This document shows positions 9,506-19,352 of a stretch of 64,000 nt of DNA, piece by piece. The notes beneath the pieces are model-generated. The model saw nothing but the letters and a program-made list of their open reading frames with translations. It did no database searches and had not been told where the DNA came from. Location of the stretch: contig NZ_CP036266.1 in NCBI RefSeq assembly GCF_007744075.1, forward strand, positions 4,325,748 through 4,389,747. The letters are read 5' to 3'. Source of the stretch: Gimesia chilikensis (GTDB taxonomy: Bacteria; Planctomycetota; Planctomycetia; Planctomycetales; Planctomycetaceae). The translations under genes were made by a program, and so were the position numbers. Numbering within the stretch: the stretch's first letter is position 1; every line of letters starts with the position of its first letter.

Positions 9506-9982
9506 ATGGCACGTAAAAAATCATTATTCAATTCTGACGATAGCGGCTGGAAGAAACGTCCCGCCTCCGGTGGAGGCGACGATCTGGACATCACCCCCAT
9601 GATCGACGTGACTTTCCTGTTGCTCATCTTCTTCATGGTCACATCGACGATGCAGGCAACACAGGACTCGGATGTTCCGATCGCCCGGCATGGCGTCGGT
9701 GTGGATACCCGCAGTTCTACGATTGTACTTGTCCATAATGACGGTAACGGTCTGAATGGCCAGAGTGTTGTCGAGATCAAAGAATCGGGCGGGGCTACTG
9801 AAGTCACCCTGGATGAACTGACCGCACGCGTCCGCGAACGGGTTCAGGGAGGTGTAATGGATGTCATTATTAAAGCAGACCGGAATGTGCCGCACGGGTT
9901 CGTCCAGGAAGTCACCCGGGCCGTTACCGATGTGGATGGTGTGAAGTTCTATATTGGAATTGAAGAAAAGAAAAACAGGTAA
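9506..9982 (+). CDS. ExbD/TolR-type biopolymer transport protein
   Basis: 158 residues. After a short basic N-terminus, one transmembrane helix at about 29-52 carries DITPMIDVTFLLLIFFMVTS. It contains the conserved membrane Asp of ExbD/TolR that carries protons. The rest is the periplasmic ExbD domain. It is expected to pair with the ExbB-type protein encoded just upstream. It has the usual ExbD length (about 140 residues), unlike the next gene, which encodes a much enlarged ExbD. Confidence 0.9.
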   Translation: MARKKSLFNSDDSGWKKRPASGGGDDLDITPMIDVTFLLLIFFMVTSTMQATQDSDVPIARHGVGVDTRSSTIVLVHNDGNGLNGQSVVEIKESGGATEVTLDELTARVRERVQGGVMDVIIKADRNVPHGFVQEVTRAVTDVDGVKFYIGIEEKKNR

Positions 9983-10037
9983 TTATTTTCAACTGGTGCA
10001 TTGCCGCCTGCTGATATTTAAGACTGAATACTGAATT

Positions 10038-11303
10038 ATGCCGATCAAGTTTTACTGTAAACACTGTGGCCAGAGATTGAGCGTGGCCAGCAAGAAAGCC
10101 GGGAAGAAAGTTGCCTGCCCGGCCTGCAAGGGTCGCATTACGATCCCAGTGGAGAGTGAAGCCCGGCGAATGGAGAAAACACCAGATCCGAGTGAAACAC
10201 CTGGCAAGAAAGCATCTTCATCAACAAAAAAGAAAAAACCAGCCAAAGCCGCTCCACCCACAGAAGCGATGCTGGATGCGGACCAGAACCAGTTCCTGGA
10301 AGATCTGGACGACATGGGTCCGCTGGGCGAGAGCTGGGATGAACTGCTGGATGGGGACTGGGACGCCGCCGCATCCGCAGAAACAGAAGAGCCAGCGATC
10401 GAAGAGGAGGAATCGGCCCCTGAACCAGCGCCCCAGCCGGAGAAACAACCGACAAAAGCGAAGAGCTCTCCCCCACCGAAACCGGCGATTGAACCTGCTC
10501 CCGAACCCGAACCTGAGCCAGAGCCCTCTTCTCCTGTGACACCAGCTGCAGAAACAGAGGTTACAGCTGAAACGAGTCCTGATCCCGAGACTCCTGAAGA
10601 TGACGACCTGCTGGCAGCCTCGGAGTGGCTTGAAGAGATTGAATCGACCGAAGCTGATGAAGACCTCGCGACAGAACCGGTCTCAGAGCAATCAGCCGAA
10701 CCTGAGCAAGACGACTCGGCAGAACTTGAGGAAGTTGCGAGCACAGAAGAACCAGGACCGGAACCAGAAACAGCTCCGAAACCGGTAGTAGCATCTGCCC
10801 CCAGCCCCCGCTTTGTTGTGGAAGAGGAAGAAGACGACGAAGATGATGACGACGAAGGGTTTTCCATTCGCTCGGCCGAGTCGGAGTTTGAGGAGATGGA
10901 TCTGACGCCGATGGTCGACGTGACCTTCCTGCTGCTGATCTTCTTCATGATCACCGCTTCCTTCAGTCTGCAGAAAAGTATTCAGGTTCCTCCGCCCAAT
11001 CCGGATGAAGACGGCGTTTCACAGTCGTTGCAGACGCTGGATGATTTCCGGGAGGAATCCATTATCGTTGAGATCGACAGTAATAACGGCATTTATGTCG
11101 ATGACACCAAGCTGTCCAACCCTTCGGAGATCGTACAGGCGATCCTGGATCGACGTGATGAGGGAGGCAGACCCAAATCAGAACTCGTTCTCAGTGCACA
11201 CAAAGCGGCGCGGCATGAGACGGTCGTTGCCGTTGTGGATGCGGCGAACGAGGTTGGCATGCAGAAAATCAGACTCGCATCGTACAAAGGACCTGATGAC
11301 TGA
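10038..11303 (+). CDS. ExbD/TolR-type protein with N-terminal zinc ribbon and long acidic linker
   Basis: 421 residues, nearly three times the usual ExbD length. Residues 7-30 form a zinc-ribbon-like knuckle pair (C7-x2-C10 and C27-x2-C30 in FYCKHCGQRL and VACPACKG). Residues about 40-285 are a low-complexity Glu/Pro/Ala/Ser linker, including a run of Glu-Asp around 265-276. The ExbD helix follows at about 287-310 with LTPMVDVTFLLLIFFMITAS and the conserved Asp, then the periplasmic domain. The architecture implies a cytoplasmic zinc-binding head attached to the proton motor. Zinc-ribbon heads of this type are common in planctomycetal proteins. Role of the head is unknown. Confidence 0.85.
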   Translation: MPIKFYCKHCGQRLSVASKKAGKKVACPACKGRITIPVESEARRMEKTPDPSETPGKKASSSTKKKKPAKAAPPTEAMLDADQNQFLEDLDDMGPLGESWDELLDGDWDAAASAETEEPAIEEEESAPEPAPQPEKQPTKAKSSPPPKPAIEPAPEPEPEPEPSSPVTPAAETEVTAETSPDPETPEDDDLLAASEWLEEIESTEADEDLATEPVSEQSAEPEQDDSAELEEVASTEEPGPEPETAPKPVVASAPSPRFVVEEEEDDEDDDDEGFSIRSAESEFEEMDLTPMVDVTFLLLIFFMITASFSLQKSIQVPPPNPDEDGVSQSLQTLDDFREESIIVEIDSNNGIYVDDTKLSNPSEIVQAILDRRDEGGRPKSELVLSAHKAARHETVVAVVDAANEVGMQKIRLASYKGPDD

Positions 11304-11365
11304 CAGTAGCACTCGTGATTGTGTCTTCACCGCGTTCTACAGTCCTGAAAAGATAAGTAAGCTTC

Positions 11366-14300
11366 ATGGCCAGATTAGAAATTTCATTCTTATCCGGAAA
11401 AACTCAAAACATCGAGCTCTCCAAGCAGCAGCCGATCTCGATTGGCAGCCATTCGTCCAATGACCTGCAGGTGGACGATGTGGCTTCCATGCAGTGCCGG
11501 ATCAGCTGGAACAAAAAAGGGTACGAATTGATCGCCGCGACCAGCGATGGCGTGGAGATTAACGGCGTGATGTCGGGGCGTTCTCAACTGAATGACGGGG
11601 ACCTGATCCGAATCGGTGAAGCCGACATTCTGTTTACCGACGAAGTCGATCTGCTCGATCTGGACGCCCCCCTGCCCGATGTCACGGGTGGTGAAGCAAG
11701 CTCGATGTACGACCTTAAGCCGGTCAGTTCGGAACAACTGGATTTCAACCGTCCCCAACCGGAACCTGTGATCCCCGATAAATCAGGGCCAGAAAAGTCG
11801 TCTTCTAAAACAGGTTCGAAAAAGAAAAACGGTTCCAAATCCAGCAAGCAGAAATCGTCCAGGTCTTCAAAAGCACCCACAGCAGCTCCCGAAGAGAAAC
11901 CAGAGGATGATTTTCTGGAAGATGACGACCTGGACCTCGCCTCTGCCGCAGAGCTGCTCACGGAAGCCGAACCCGAGGCAGACAGTTCACCCGCTCCGAA
12001 ACACTTTTTATCCCGTACCAACGAGAATTCCGCGGCGACCAGCGAGGAAGAAGACTCCGCCGACAAAGAGAAAGCGGAGTCGCTCTCACTGAAAGATCGG
12101 ATCCGCCATCGATCCTCACGTAACGCTGTCCGTCCTGGCGAGCGTCAGATTGTGCGTTCGCCTATGATTCTCTCCCTGGTCGGCGGTAGCGTTCTGCTTG
12201 CACTGACGGCCCTGGTCTTCTGGTTTATCATTGGCCGCGATACGGCAAAACGGCACTATGATGCTGCCGTCCAGGAAATGGAAGCGGGCAAGTATTCACA
12301 GGCGATCCAGCTTTTCGAGTACTTCCTGGAAAATTACAACAAGAGTGACTACGCCGAGGAAGCCCGGATTTTACTCAGCAAATCTTTCGTCGAAAAAGAG
12401 ATCTCCGGTTCAACCCCCGCCTGGCAGGCCGGACTCGAAGCCACCCAGGGCTTTATCAAGAAACACCGCGATGATTCCGACTTCAAAGAGCTCTACCCGA
12501 CACTGACCGATTACGGACAGCGGATCGCACTGGGAGCGGTTGAAACCGCGAGTCGCACCAAGGAGCGTGAACTGCTGGACGTCTCTACGGAAGCCGAAAA
12601 GATTCTCACCCGCTACAGTCCACCAGATGCACCGCCGACCGAAGCACTGGCAAAAATCAAAGCTGGCTACGAAAAAGCAGAAGCGGAGATTCTGCGGAAA
12701 GAGGTCTTCGATGTAGCCGTCAAGGAGATCGAAGAAGCGATCAAACAGAAGCAGACCTTGAAGGCACTCGAACAGCGCAGACACCTGCTCGACCGCTATC
12801 CCTATTATCAGAACGATCGTAAGATGTCGACGGTACTGACCCGCATCCTGGAAGCGGAACAGGCGCTGATCCAGTCCAGCAATGAAGCGATCGCCGGTTC
12901 AACGAAAGATTATCCGGATGCCTTTCCGCAGGCGGTCACTCTGTCGCTGCACACCCGCTCAAGGTCCAATGAAGTTTCTGACGGACGCAATGTTTTCGCG
13001 CTGGCCAACGGCAGCTGTTTCGGCATTGACTCTGTGACCGGCGATCCTATCTGGAAACGCCCCATCGGCCTCGATTCGCCGTTTCCCCCCGAGACGGTCA
13101 CCGTGAAAGAGCCATCGCTGCTCCTGTATGACACGCGCCACAACGACCTGCTCTGCGTCACCCAGAAAAGTGGCGAACTGGTCTGGCGACAGCAGATGCC
13201 TTCACGGCCCACGGGCCCTCCCCTGGTCAACCAGGGCACGATCGTCGTTTCCTGCCAGGGTGGCCAATTGCTGAACCTGGATCTCCAGACGGGATCCATA
13301 GCCGCACAACTCAAGTTTGCCCAGCCCCTGGTGGGGGCTCCCGGCCTGGTTTACGGCGAACAGTCCGTTGCGGTCGCCGGTTATGAGGGGATGCTGTACC
13401 TCGTCTCGCTGCGTCCCTTTGAATGCACGAAGGTCGCAGCTCTCGGACATCGTCCCGGCACCATTCAGATTCCGATTATCCCCATGGGTAAGCTACTGAT
13501 GGTCTGCGAAAATGACCAGGCTGACGCCGCCCTGCTCCACGTACTGGACGGCGATGGTCAAAACGCAACTTTGAAAGAGCTCGAACAGTTCCGCATTAAA
13601 GGTCAGGTTCACAGTCAGCCGATCATGCGCGGGAAGCAACTGTTTTTCCCAACCGTTCCCGAACGAATCACTGCCTTCACCGTCACTGATGAGGAAGGAA
13701 AACGAAAGCTCACGGAGATCGGCTCTTACCAGCTGCAGGATCCCCTCTCCTGTCAGATCTATCTGTCCGCTGGTTCTGGTGGGCAGCTCTGGATGAGCAG
13801 TTCGGCCCTCCGTAAATTCACCCTGCTCAGTACCGGCATCAAAATGGATGACCAGAAAATCGCCGACGGACTGGGATCACAGCCGATGCAGCTGATCGGA
13901 AACAACCTGTACCTCGGACGGCGGTTGCTCTCTTCTAATTCGGTCATTTTCACGATCGCGAACCGGAATGAGATGACCAGCACCTGGAAATCGATTCTGG
14001 GAACCGACATTCTGGCCGTTTACCCTTATGGTGACGACAAGGAGCCGCAACCTGGTCTGCTCTGTATTACTTCTGATGGCGATGTATTTCGATTGCGGGC
14101 CAATGACTTCGAATCCTCTCCCGCTGGTTTCATGGAACGATCACTGACGCAGCTCAAGCTGCCGGAGAACCTGAAAGCACCGCTGCAGACAACTCGTCTG
14201 ACCGATGGTAAAATCGCCGTGAGCTGTGGCGCACCACAACCGACTTTGTGGATTCTGAACAGATTTGGTCAGCTGGAACAGACTATCGAGCTGTCAGAGC

Positions 14301-15049
14301 CTCTCGAGGCACTGCCCATTCAAATCGGCGATGGCATTGCGTTACCGTTAAAACGCAAGGTGGCTGTCTTCCGGAAAGGGCGCGGTTTGAATACGGTTCA
14401 GGAATTTGCCCTGCCCGGAAATGTGGACGAGGATGTTCGCTGGCGTCAACTGATCCCGACTGGCAAAGATCAGTGTCTGGCCATCACCACTGCTGGGCAG
14501 ATTATTACACTCCAATATCGCAACAACCCGGTTCGTCATCTGGCGGCCCTCTCGACCATCGACCTGAAGCAACCAGTCGATGTGGACGCCGGTATCAGCC
14601 AGACTGACATCGCGGTTACAGATGCCTCAGGTCAACTGCAGGTGTTGGATGCAAAAACGGGCCAGTTGAAAACCAAGCTGCAACTCTCTGCCCCTGCCTC
14701 CAATGACCTCTGGATTACAGACAACCTGCTGTTTGTTGAATCTCGACAGACGCTGACCTGCTACGAACTCAAAGACAGCCTGCAGCAGCTATGGCAATTG
14801 AAACTGCCGGGCCACTCCCTGGCTGGTTCTCCATCGAAAGATGGCAGCCGCCTGTTCCTGTCACTGCAGAATGGCAGCGTCCTGGCAGTCGATCCCCAAA
14901 CGGGCCAGGTCCAGTCCGAAACCACGGCACCGCTTCCCAGCAGTGGTTCCGTCGTCACCCTTGAGAAACTGTTACTGGTACCAAGCGTGGATGGCAGTCT
15001 GTATCGCATCGATCAGGGTCTGCAGCAGAAAGGACAGGCTTCGCTATGA
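11366..15049 (+). CDS. FHA domain - transmembrane - TPR - PQQ-like beta-propeller protein
   Basis: 1227 residues. An FHA-like domain at about 20-92 has GSHSSNDLQVDD and INGVMSGRSQLNDGDLIRIG. The usual Arg of the FHA GR motif is replaced (GSHS), so phosphothreonine binding is uncertain. A Lys/Ser/Glu-rich linker leads to one membrane helix at about 266-289. A TPR-like tail-to-coil region follows (about 293-500; AGKYSQAIQLFEYFLENY). About 540-1227 are repeated blades of a PQQ-like beta-propeller (for example DSVTGDPIWKRPIG, DLQTGSIAAQLKF, DAKTGQLKTKLQLS). The protein therefore joins a cytoplasmic phosphopeptide-reader-like module to a periplasmic propeller. Its stop codon overlaps the next start by 4 bases. 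Confidence 0.8.
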   Translation: MARLEISFLSGKTQNIELSKQQPISIGSHSSNDLQVDDVASMQCRISWNKKGYELIAATSDGVEINGVMSGRSQLNDGDLIRIGEADILFTDEVDLLDLDAPLPDVTGGEASSMYDLKPVSSEQLDFNRPQPEPVIPDKSGPEKSSSKTGSKKKNGSKSSKQKSSRSSKAPTAAPEEKPEDDFLEDDDLDLASAAELLTEAEPEADSSPAPKHFLSRTNENSAATSEEEDSADKEKAESLSLKDRIRHRSSRNAVRPGERQIVRSPMILSLVGGSVLLALTALVFWFIIGRDTAKRHYDAAVQEMEAGKYSQAIQLFEYFLENYNKSDYAEEARILLSKSFVEKEISGSTPAWQAGLEATQGFIKKHRDDSDFKELYPTLTDYGQRIALGAVETASRTKERELLDVSTEAEKILTRYSPPDAPPTEALAKIKAGYEKAEAEILRKEVFDVAVKEIEEAIKQKQTLKALEQRRHLLDRYPYYQNDRKMSTVLTRILEAEQALIQSSNEAIAGSTKDYPDAFPQAVTLSLHTRSRSNEVSDGRNVFALANGSCFGIDSVTGDPIWKRPIGLDSPFPPETVTVKEPSLLLYDTRHNDLLCVTQKSGELVWRQQMPSRPTGPPLVNQGTIVVSCQGGQLLNLDLQTGSIAAQLKFAQPLVGAPGLVYGEQSVAVAGYEGMLYLVSLRPFECTKVAALGHRPGTIQIPIIPMGKLLMVCENDQADAALLHVLDGDGQNATLKELEQFRIKGQVHSQPIMRGKQLFFPTVPERITAFTVTDEEGKRKLTEIGSYQLQDPLSCQIYLSAGSGGQLWMSSSALRKFTLLSTGIKMDDQKIADGLGSQPMQLIGNNLYLGRRLLSSNSVIFTIANRNEMTSTWKSILGTDILAVYPYGDDKEPQPGLLCITSDGDVFRLRANDFESSPAGFMERSLTQLKLPENLKAPLQTTRLTDGKIAVSCGAPQPTLWILNRFGQLEQTIELSEPLEALPIQIGDGIALPLKRKVAVFRKGRGLNTVQEFALPGNVDEDVRWRQLIPTGKDQCLAITTAGQIITLQYRNNPVRHLAALSTIDLKQPVDVDAGISQTDIAVTDASGQLQVLDAKTGQLKTKLQLSAPASNDLWITDNLLFVESRQTLTCYELKDSLQQLWQLKLPGHSLAGSPSKDGSRLFLSLQNGSVLAVDPQTGQVQSETTAPLPSSGSVVTLEKLLLVPSVDGSLYRIDQGLQQKGQASL

Positions 15050-17592
15050 TGAAATGCGGCAAGTTCCTGATTCTGCTGATGTGCGTCATCGGCCTCACCT
15101 GTTCCGTGGGGCTGTCCGACAGCTTTGCGCAAAATGAGAACAAGACAGATCCCCCGAAAGCGAAGCAGGATGGAAAAACCGAAACCGAAGAAGAATCGGC
15201 AGAGTCATCACTGCCCAAAATCGAGGAGATGCAACTCCCGTCCGTGGAAGACTTGTTAAAAAAGCGTCCCGTCGACTGGATCGTCCTGGAAAATGATTAT
15301 GTGCTGATCGTCGATCCCGTCTATCCCCGACCCGATACGCTGGGACAACTCGAAGCATCCATGAAAGAGAGTTTCAGCTGGCCGCGTCCCAAGAATAAAA
15401 AAGAAGCTGATGAGCAGCGTCAGAAACGGGCGACATTCAATTTCATCAACCTGACGCTGGTCGGCGAAAAAGAAGATCCAGAGTACCGGGTCCAACGACA
15501 GAACATCAAACAGATCGTGCATTACGAAGATCAGATCCTGCAGCGAATCGATCTACTGCTGAAAGACGGTGATCTGAAAACGGCGTTTGAAATGCTGCTC
15601 TTCCTCGACCGCAGACACCGGGACTGGCCCGGCTTTGAACAGCGACAGCATCGGCTGCTGTTTCTGGAAGCCCAGGATAAACAGAAGGCAGAACAGTACG
15701 TGAATGCACTGGCATTCGTCGAGGACCTGCAAAGTCGTGTCCCCGATTACCCGGGACTGAGTAAACTTGCCGGTGAAATCATCAACAGCATGATCACCCG
15801 GGCCGTAAAAGTGGAGGATTATCGCGAGGCCCATCACTACCTGAATCGACTGGCAGCGATCTACCCCCGACAGGAAACCGTCGCGAAGTGGCGAGAGACG
15901 TTTCTGAAACAGTCCAATGAGATCCTGCAGAAAGCGAATCAGAGTGCCAAAGCTGATCAGTATCAGCAGGCGTTCGACCTGGTGATGGAAGCCTCAACTG
16001 TCTGGCCCGCTAATCCCCGTTTAAGGGATGACCTGCGGCGGTATCAGGCGCGATACCCGGTCATCAATGTCGGAGTGCTGGGAACGGCTCTCGATCAGAG
16101 CCCCTATTTCCTCGAACACAATGCGACCCGCCGTCATAAAAAGCTGACGCAGATCCCCCTGTTCGAAGTCGGAAAAGTAGACCAGACACCTCAGTACCAG
16201 AGTCGTTTCTTTGAACAATGGGAACCGACCGACCTGGGCCGACGGGCCGACTTCGTCCTGCGTCAGTCGTATGCCACCTGGGAGTCGCATCCGATGCTGC
16301 TGGCTGCCGACATTGCCCAGGCGGTCCGGGCCAGACTGACTCCCGGTTCGAGCACTTATGACGAACGTTTCGACAGTTACGTGCATTCGGTCACATCCAC
16401 AGCCCCGTTTGAATTTCGCATTCATTTTGACCGGGTCCCCTTGAGCACCGAATGGCTGCTCTCATTCCCGATTACTTCCCCACCCGCATTCAGCGCAGTC
16501 GTTGCTAATCCTGAAGACGTACGCCTGGAGACGGAACAGAAAATCGGTGCGACCAGCCGCTTCGTTGTGGATGAACAGGAATCAAAGGACTCTGATCAGG
16601 TCAGTTATGTGCGGGCCGTCCCCGAACCAAAGGGACTGCGTGACTATAATGTCGCCCAGATCAACGAGGTTCATTATTCCAACTTTGAAAAATCCTTCCA
16701 GGCCCTGCTGCGTGGTGAAGTCGCGGTGCTTCCGTTCCTGCCGGCCGGTCTGGTCTCCTATTTCAAAGAACAGGATGAGTTCAATGTCGTCCAAAGTGCG
16801 ATTCCGCTGACTCATGTGCTGCAGTTCAACCCGGAAAGTAAACCGCTGCAGATTCTCGAACTTCGCCGGGCGTTGGCCTATGCCATCGATCGCCAGAAGA
16901 TTCTCAACGAGAAACTGCTGCATGAAAACAACCTGTTAAACGGTCGCCTGGTGACGGCCCCGTATTACACGGGTCTCCAGGTCTACAATCAGCAGGTGCC
17001 TCAACGCGAATACAATTTTCCGCTGGCGGTGGCCCTCGCGGTGGCATCGCAGAAGAAACTGGGAGGACAATTCCCGCGTCTGCATATGCTGTGTGATCCT
17101 AATCCCGAAGCACAGGACGCTGCCCAAGAGCTGATCAGGGCCTGGCAACGGATTGGCGTCAACGTCACGCTGATTCCCAATACGCCTGAAGAAGCAAAAA
17201 AAGAGAAACTGGAATGGGACATCGTCTATCGCACGACCGCGATGACCGAACCAATTATGGAACTCTGGCCTTTCCTGACCGTGGGGAGAGGCGCTGAGAT
17301 TAAATCACTGGAAATCTTCCCGGACTGGATGCGTCAGAAACTGATTGAGCTCGATGAAGCGACCGACTGGGAAACTGCAACCGCGCTCTTGAAGAAGCTG
17401 CAACAGCAGTTGTACTCCATGGCGCATATCGTTCCGCTTTGGGAAATCGACCAGTTTCACGTGTTTCGCACGAATATCAAAGGGTACGCCGACCGGCCCC
17501 TGAATTTTTATGATAATGTCGAACAGTGGATCACAACCCCCGTCTACCCGCGGGTGGAAACACTGACGTCGACACAGACCACCTCACCCTAG
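15046..17592 (+). CDS. Family 5 (DppA/OppA-like) solute-binding protein with N-terminal helical extension
   Basis: 848 residues with a signal peptide at about 1-29. Residues about 60-330 are charged, helical and TPR-like, an unusual extension. From about 340 to the end the sequence resembles SBP_bac_5 proteins: RRALAYAIDRQKILNEKLL, then ALAVASQKKLGGQFPRLHMLC and AAQELIRAWQRIGVNVTLI are typical of the dipeptide/oligopeptide-binding fold. At 848 residues it is far longer than DppA (~535). No ABC permease or ATPase gene is nearby, so it is an orphan binding protein. The 4-base ATGA overlap with the FHA-propeller gene implies translational coupling and joint action. Confidence 0.75.
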   Translation: MMKCGKFLILLMCVIGLTCSVGLSDSFAQNENKTDPPKAKQDGKTETEEESAESSLPKIEEMQLPSVEDLLKKRPVDWIVLENDYVLIVDPVYPRPDTLGQLEASMKESFSWPRPKNKKEADEQRQKRATFNFINLTLVGEKEDPEYRVQRQNIKQIVHYEDQILQRIDLLLKDGDLKTAFEMLLFLDRRHRDWPGFEQRQHRLLFLEAQDKQKAEQYVNALAFVEDLQSRVPDYPGLSKLAGEIINSMITRAVKVEDYREAHHYLNRLAAIYPRQETVAKWRETFLKQSNEILQKANQSAKADQYQQAFDLVMEASTVWPANPRLRDDLRRYQARYPVINVGVLGTALDQSPYFLEHNATRRHKKLTQIPLFEVGKVDQTPQYQSRFFEQWEPTDLGRRADFVLRQSYATWESHPMLLAADIAQAVRARLTPGSSTYDERFDSYVHSVTSTAPFEFRIHFDRVPLSTEWLLSFPITSPPAFSAVVANPEDVRLETEQKIGATSRFVVDEQESKDSDQVSYVRAVPEPKGLRDYNVAQINEVHYSNFEKSFQALLRGEVAVLPFLPAGLVSYFKEQDEFNVVQSAIPLTHVLQFNPESKPLQILELRRALAYAIDRQKILNEKLLHENNLLNGRLVTAPYYTGLQVYNQQVPQREYNFPLAVALAVASQKKLGGQFPRLHMLCDPNPEAQDAAQELIRAWQRIGVNVTLIPNTPEEAKKEKLEWDIVYRTTAMTEPIMELWPFLTVGRGAEIKSLEIFPDWMRQKLIELDEATDWETATALLKKLQQQLYSMAHIVPLWEIDQFHVFRTNIKGYADRPLNFYDNVEQWITTPVYPRVETLTSTQTTSP

Positions 17593-17614
17593 ACTCAGGA
17601 ATCAGAATTACTCC

Positions 17615-19318
17615 ATGCGTTGGTTTGATGCTTTCATATTTGGTTGCTGCCTGACATTGATCGGGATGTTCTGCCTGCCGACAGAGAACGCCTACGGTGC
17701 GCAGGCAGAGACTACGACCACGGAGCAACCTGAAACCGAACCAGATTCAGAGCCGAAATCTGAACCAGAGACCAAACCCGAAACCGAACAGAAAGCCAAG
17801 CCAGAATCTAAGCCCGAATCAAAGCCAACTGCCCAGCCTGACACGCGACACATCAGCTTACGGCCTTACCGAATCCGCATCGAACTGGCTTTTGCGTCTG
17901 ACTGTCGTCTGACCGATTTCGACCGCCGGCAGATATTCACACGCTTGCCCCAGATTATTGAACGCTCCGCTGGTGAGAAATGGGAATTGACCGTCCTCAA
18001 ACCGGGTGACAACACTGCCGGTATCTTTGAGAATGCCTGGCTCACACTCCCCACCAGTGCCGGTCTGAACCGCCTGTCTGCAGCGCAGGTTCTGCAACAG
18101 TATCCCACACAGGCTTTTGACAAGCTGTTTCTGCTGACCGTGGAATCTGCGGGAATCGGATACCAAATCGCGGGCCGGGAATTCGATATCGATTCCCAGC
18201 AGTTAGGGCCACTGGTCGAACAGACGACCTATGCACGACCGTTTCTGGCAGAGACCAGTTTTCAGATTCTCCGCGACCTGTTTTCCGCTGTTGTCACAAT
18301 AGAAGCGGTCGAAGGTGACCAGGCGATCGTCAGCGAACAGGGGAGCCAGTACCTGACACCTGACCCCGCGATCGGCACACTGCAGAAACGGGACTTCTTT
18401 GTACCGTTCTTTCGCTATCTGAATCGGGATCGTGAAGTCAAAGACATTCAGATGATTCCCTGGACCTATCTTATTCTGGAAGAGGTCGACCGCAAGCATG
18501 CCCGCTGTTCGATTTCTTCCGGCTTGCGAGGCATTCTGAGCAGCAGTCGGCGGCGGGTCGAAATGCAGGCCATCCGGGTCGTCCCGCGTTTTCCCGAGAC
18601 GGAACTCGCCTTGGTTCCACGGGGGACTTCGACTCAGTCTTACGCCGGGATGCGTGTCCAGATTTCTCCGCTGAATCCGCAGGAAGTCCGTCAGTTGCAG
18701 GTCGCAGCGCAGAAAGAAAGCGAAGAAACCGGCAAAAAAGTTTCTTTCGAGAAGGAATACATCACTGAGGAACTGCTGACCAACCGGGAAGGAACGATCA
18801 CCGTCAAAGCCGATCCGTCCGATCCGTTAATCTGGCTCTATGTCCGCAGTGGTAAAGCACTGGTGGCGAATGTGCCTTATATTCCCGGCATCGCACCGCG
18901 TACTGCGATCCAGGTTCCCGATGACCGGATTCGTCTGGGCGTCGAAGGGGAACTGGCAGTACTCAACGGGGAATTAATCGAAGAGGTCGCTTCCCTCTCG
19001 ATGCAGATGTCCCGCATCCGTAGTTGGGCGAAAAAGAATGACTGGAAGAAAGTGGACGGCGGAATTCGCGAACTGGAGAGCGGTATTTCTCCAAGACAGA
19101 TCTTCCAGGACAAGTTAACCGTGATCCGCGTAACCGCGACCGAAGCCGCCCAGGAACAACGGAACCGGGCCGCCGAATCCCGGATCGCCACTCTGTGTCG
19201 GGAAGCGGAAACCCGCATCAACCGTTTTCTGGATCCCACGGGGATTATTGATTTCAAAGCCGAGATCAAAGACCTGCGTGATCTCCAGGAACAGGAACGT
19301 CCGAAACGTCGCAGATGA
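17615..19318 (+). CDS. Secreted protein of unknown function with EP/KP-rich N-terminal linker
   Basis: 567 residues. A signal-peptide-like start (about 1-28) is followed by a repetitive Glu/Pro/Lys/Ser linker to about 75, built from units like SEPETKPET. The remaining ~490 residues have no recognised domain. The C-terminal ~110 residues are Arg/Glu-rich and helical. It lies 22 bases after the binding-protein gene and closes the 6.1-19.3 kb cluster, so it probably acts with the envelope complex. No family can be named from sequence alone. Confidence 0.6.
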   Translation: MRWFDAFIFGCCLTLIGMFCLPTENAYGAQAETTTTEQPETEPDSEPKSEPETKPETEQKAKPESKPESKPTAQPDTRHISLRPYRIRIELAFASDCRLTDFDRRQIFTRLPQIIERSAGEKWELTVLKPGDNTAGIFENAWLTLPTSAGLNRLSAAQVLQQYPTQAFDKLFLLTVESAGIGYQIAGREFDIDSQQLGPLVEQTTYARPFLAETSFQILRDLFSAVVTIEAVEGDQAIVSEQGSQYLTPDPAIGTLQKRDFFVPFFRYLNRDREVKDIQMIPWTYLILEEVDRKHARCSISSGLRGILSSSRRRVEMQAIRVVPRFPETELALVPRGTSTQSYAGMRVQISPLNPQEVRQLQVAAQKESEETGKKVSFEKEYITEELLTNREGTITVKADPSDPLIWLYVRSGKALVANVPYIPGIAPRTAIQVPDDRIRLGVEGELAVLNGELIEEVASLSMQMSRIRSWAKKNDWKKVDGGIRELESGISPRQIFQDKLTVIRVTATEAAQEQRNRAAESRIATLCREAETRINRFLDPTGIIDFKAEIKDLRDLQEQERPKRRR

Positions 19319-19352
19319 AATCCCCTGTCCCCGCTCAGGATAAACTTACCTA

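Noticed and set aside
10052-10954. 300-codon minus-strand open frame opposite the zinc-ribbon ExbD gene
   Set aside because: Its Ser-rich translation is the antisense shadow of the Glu/Pro codons of the real linker.
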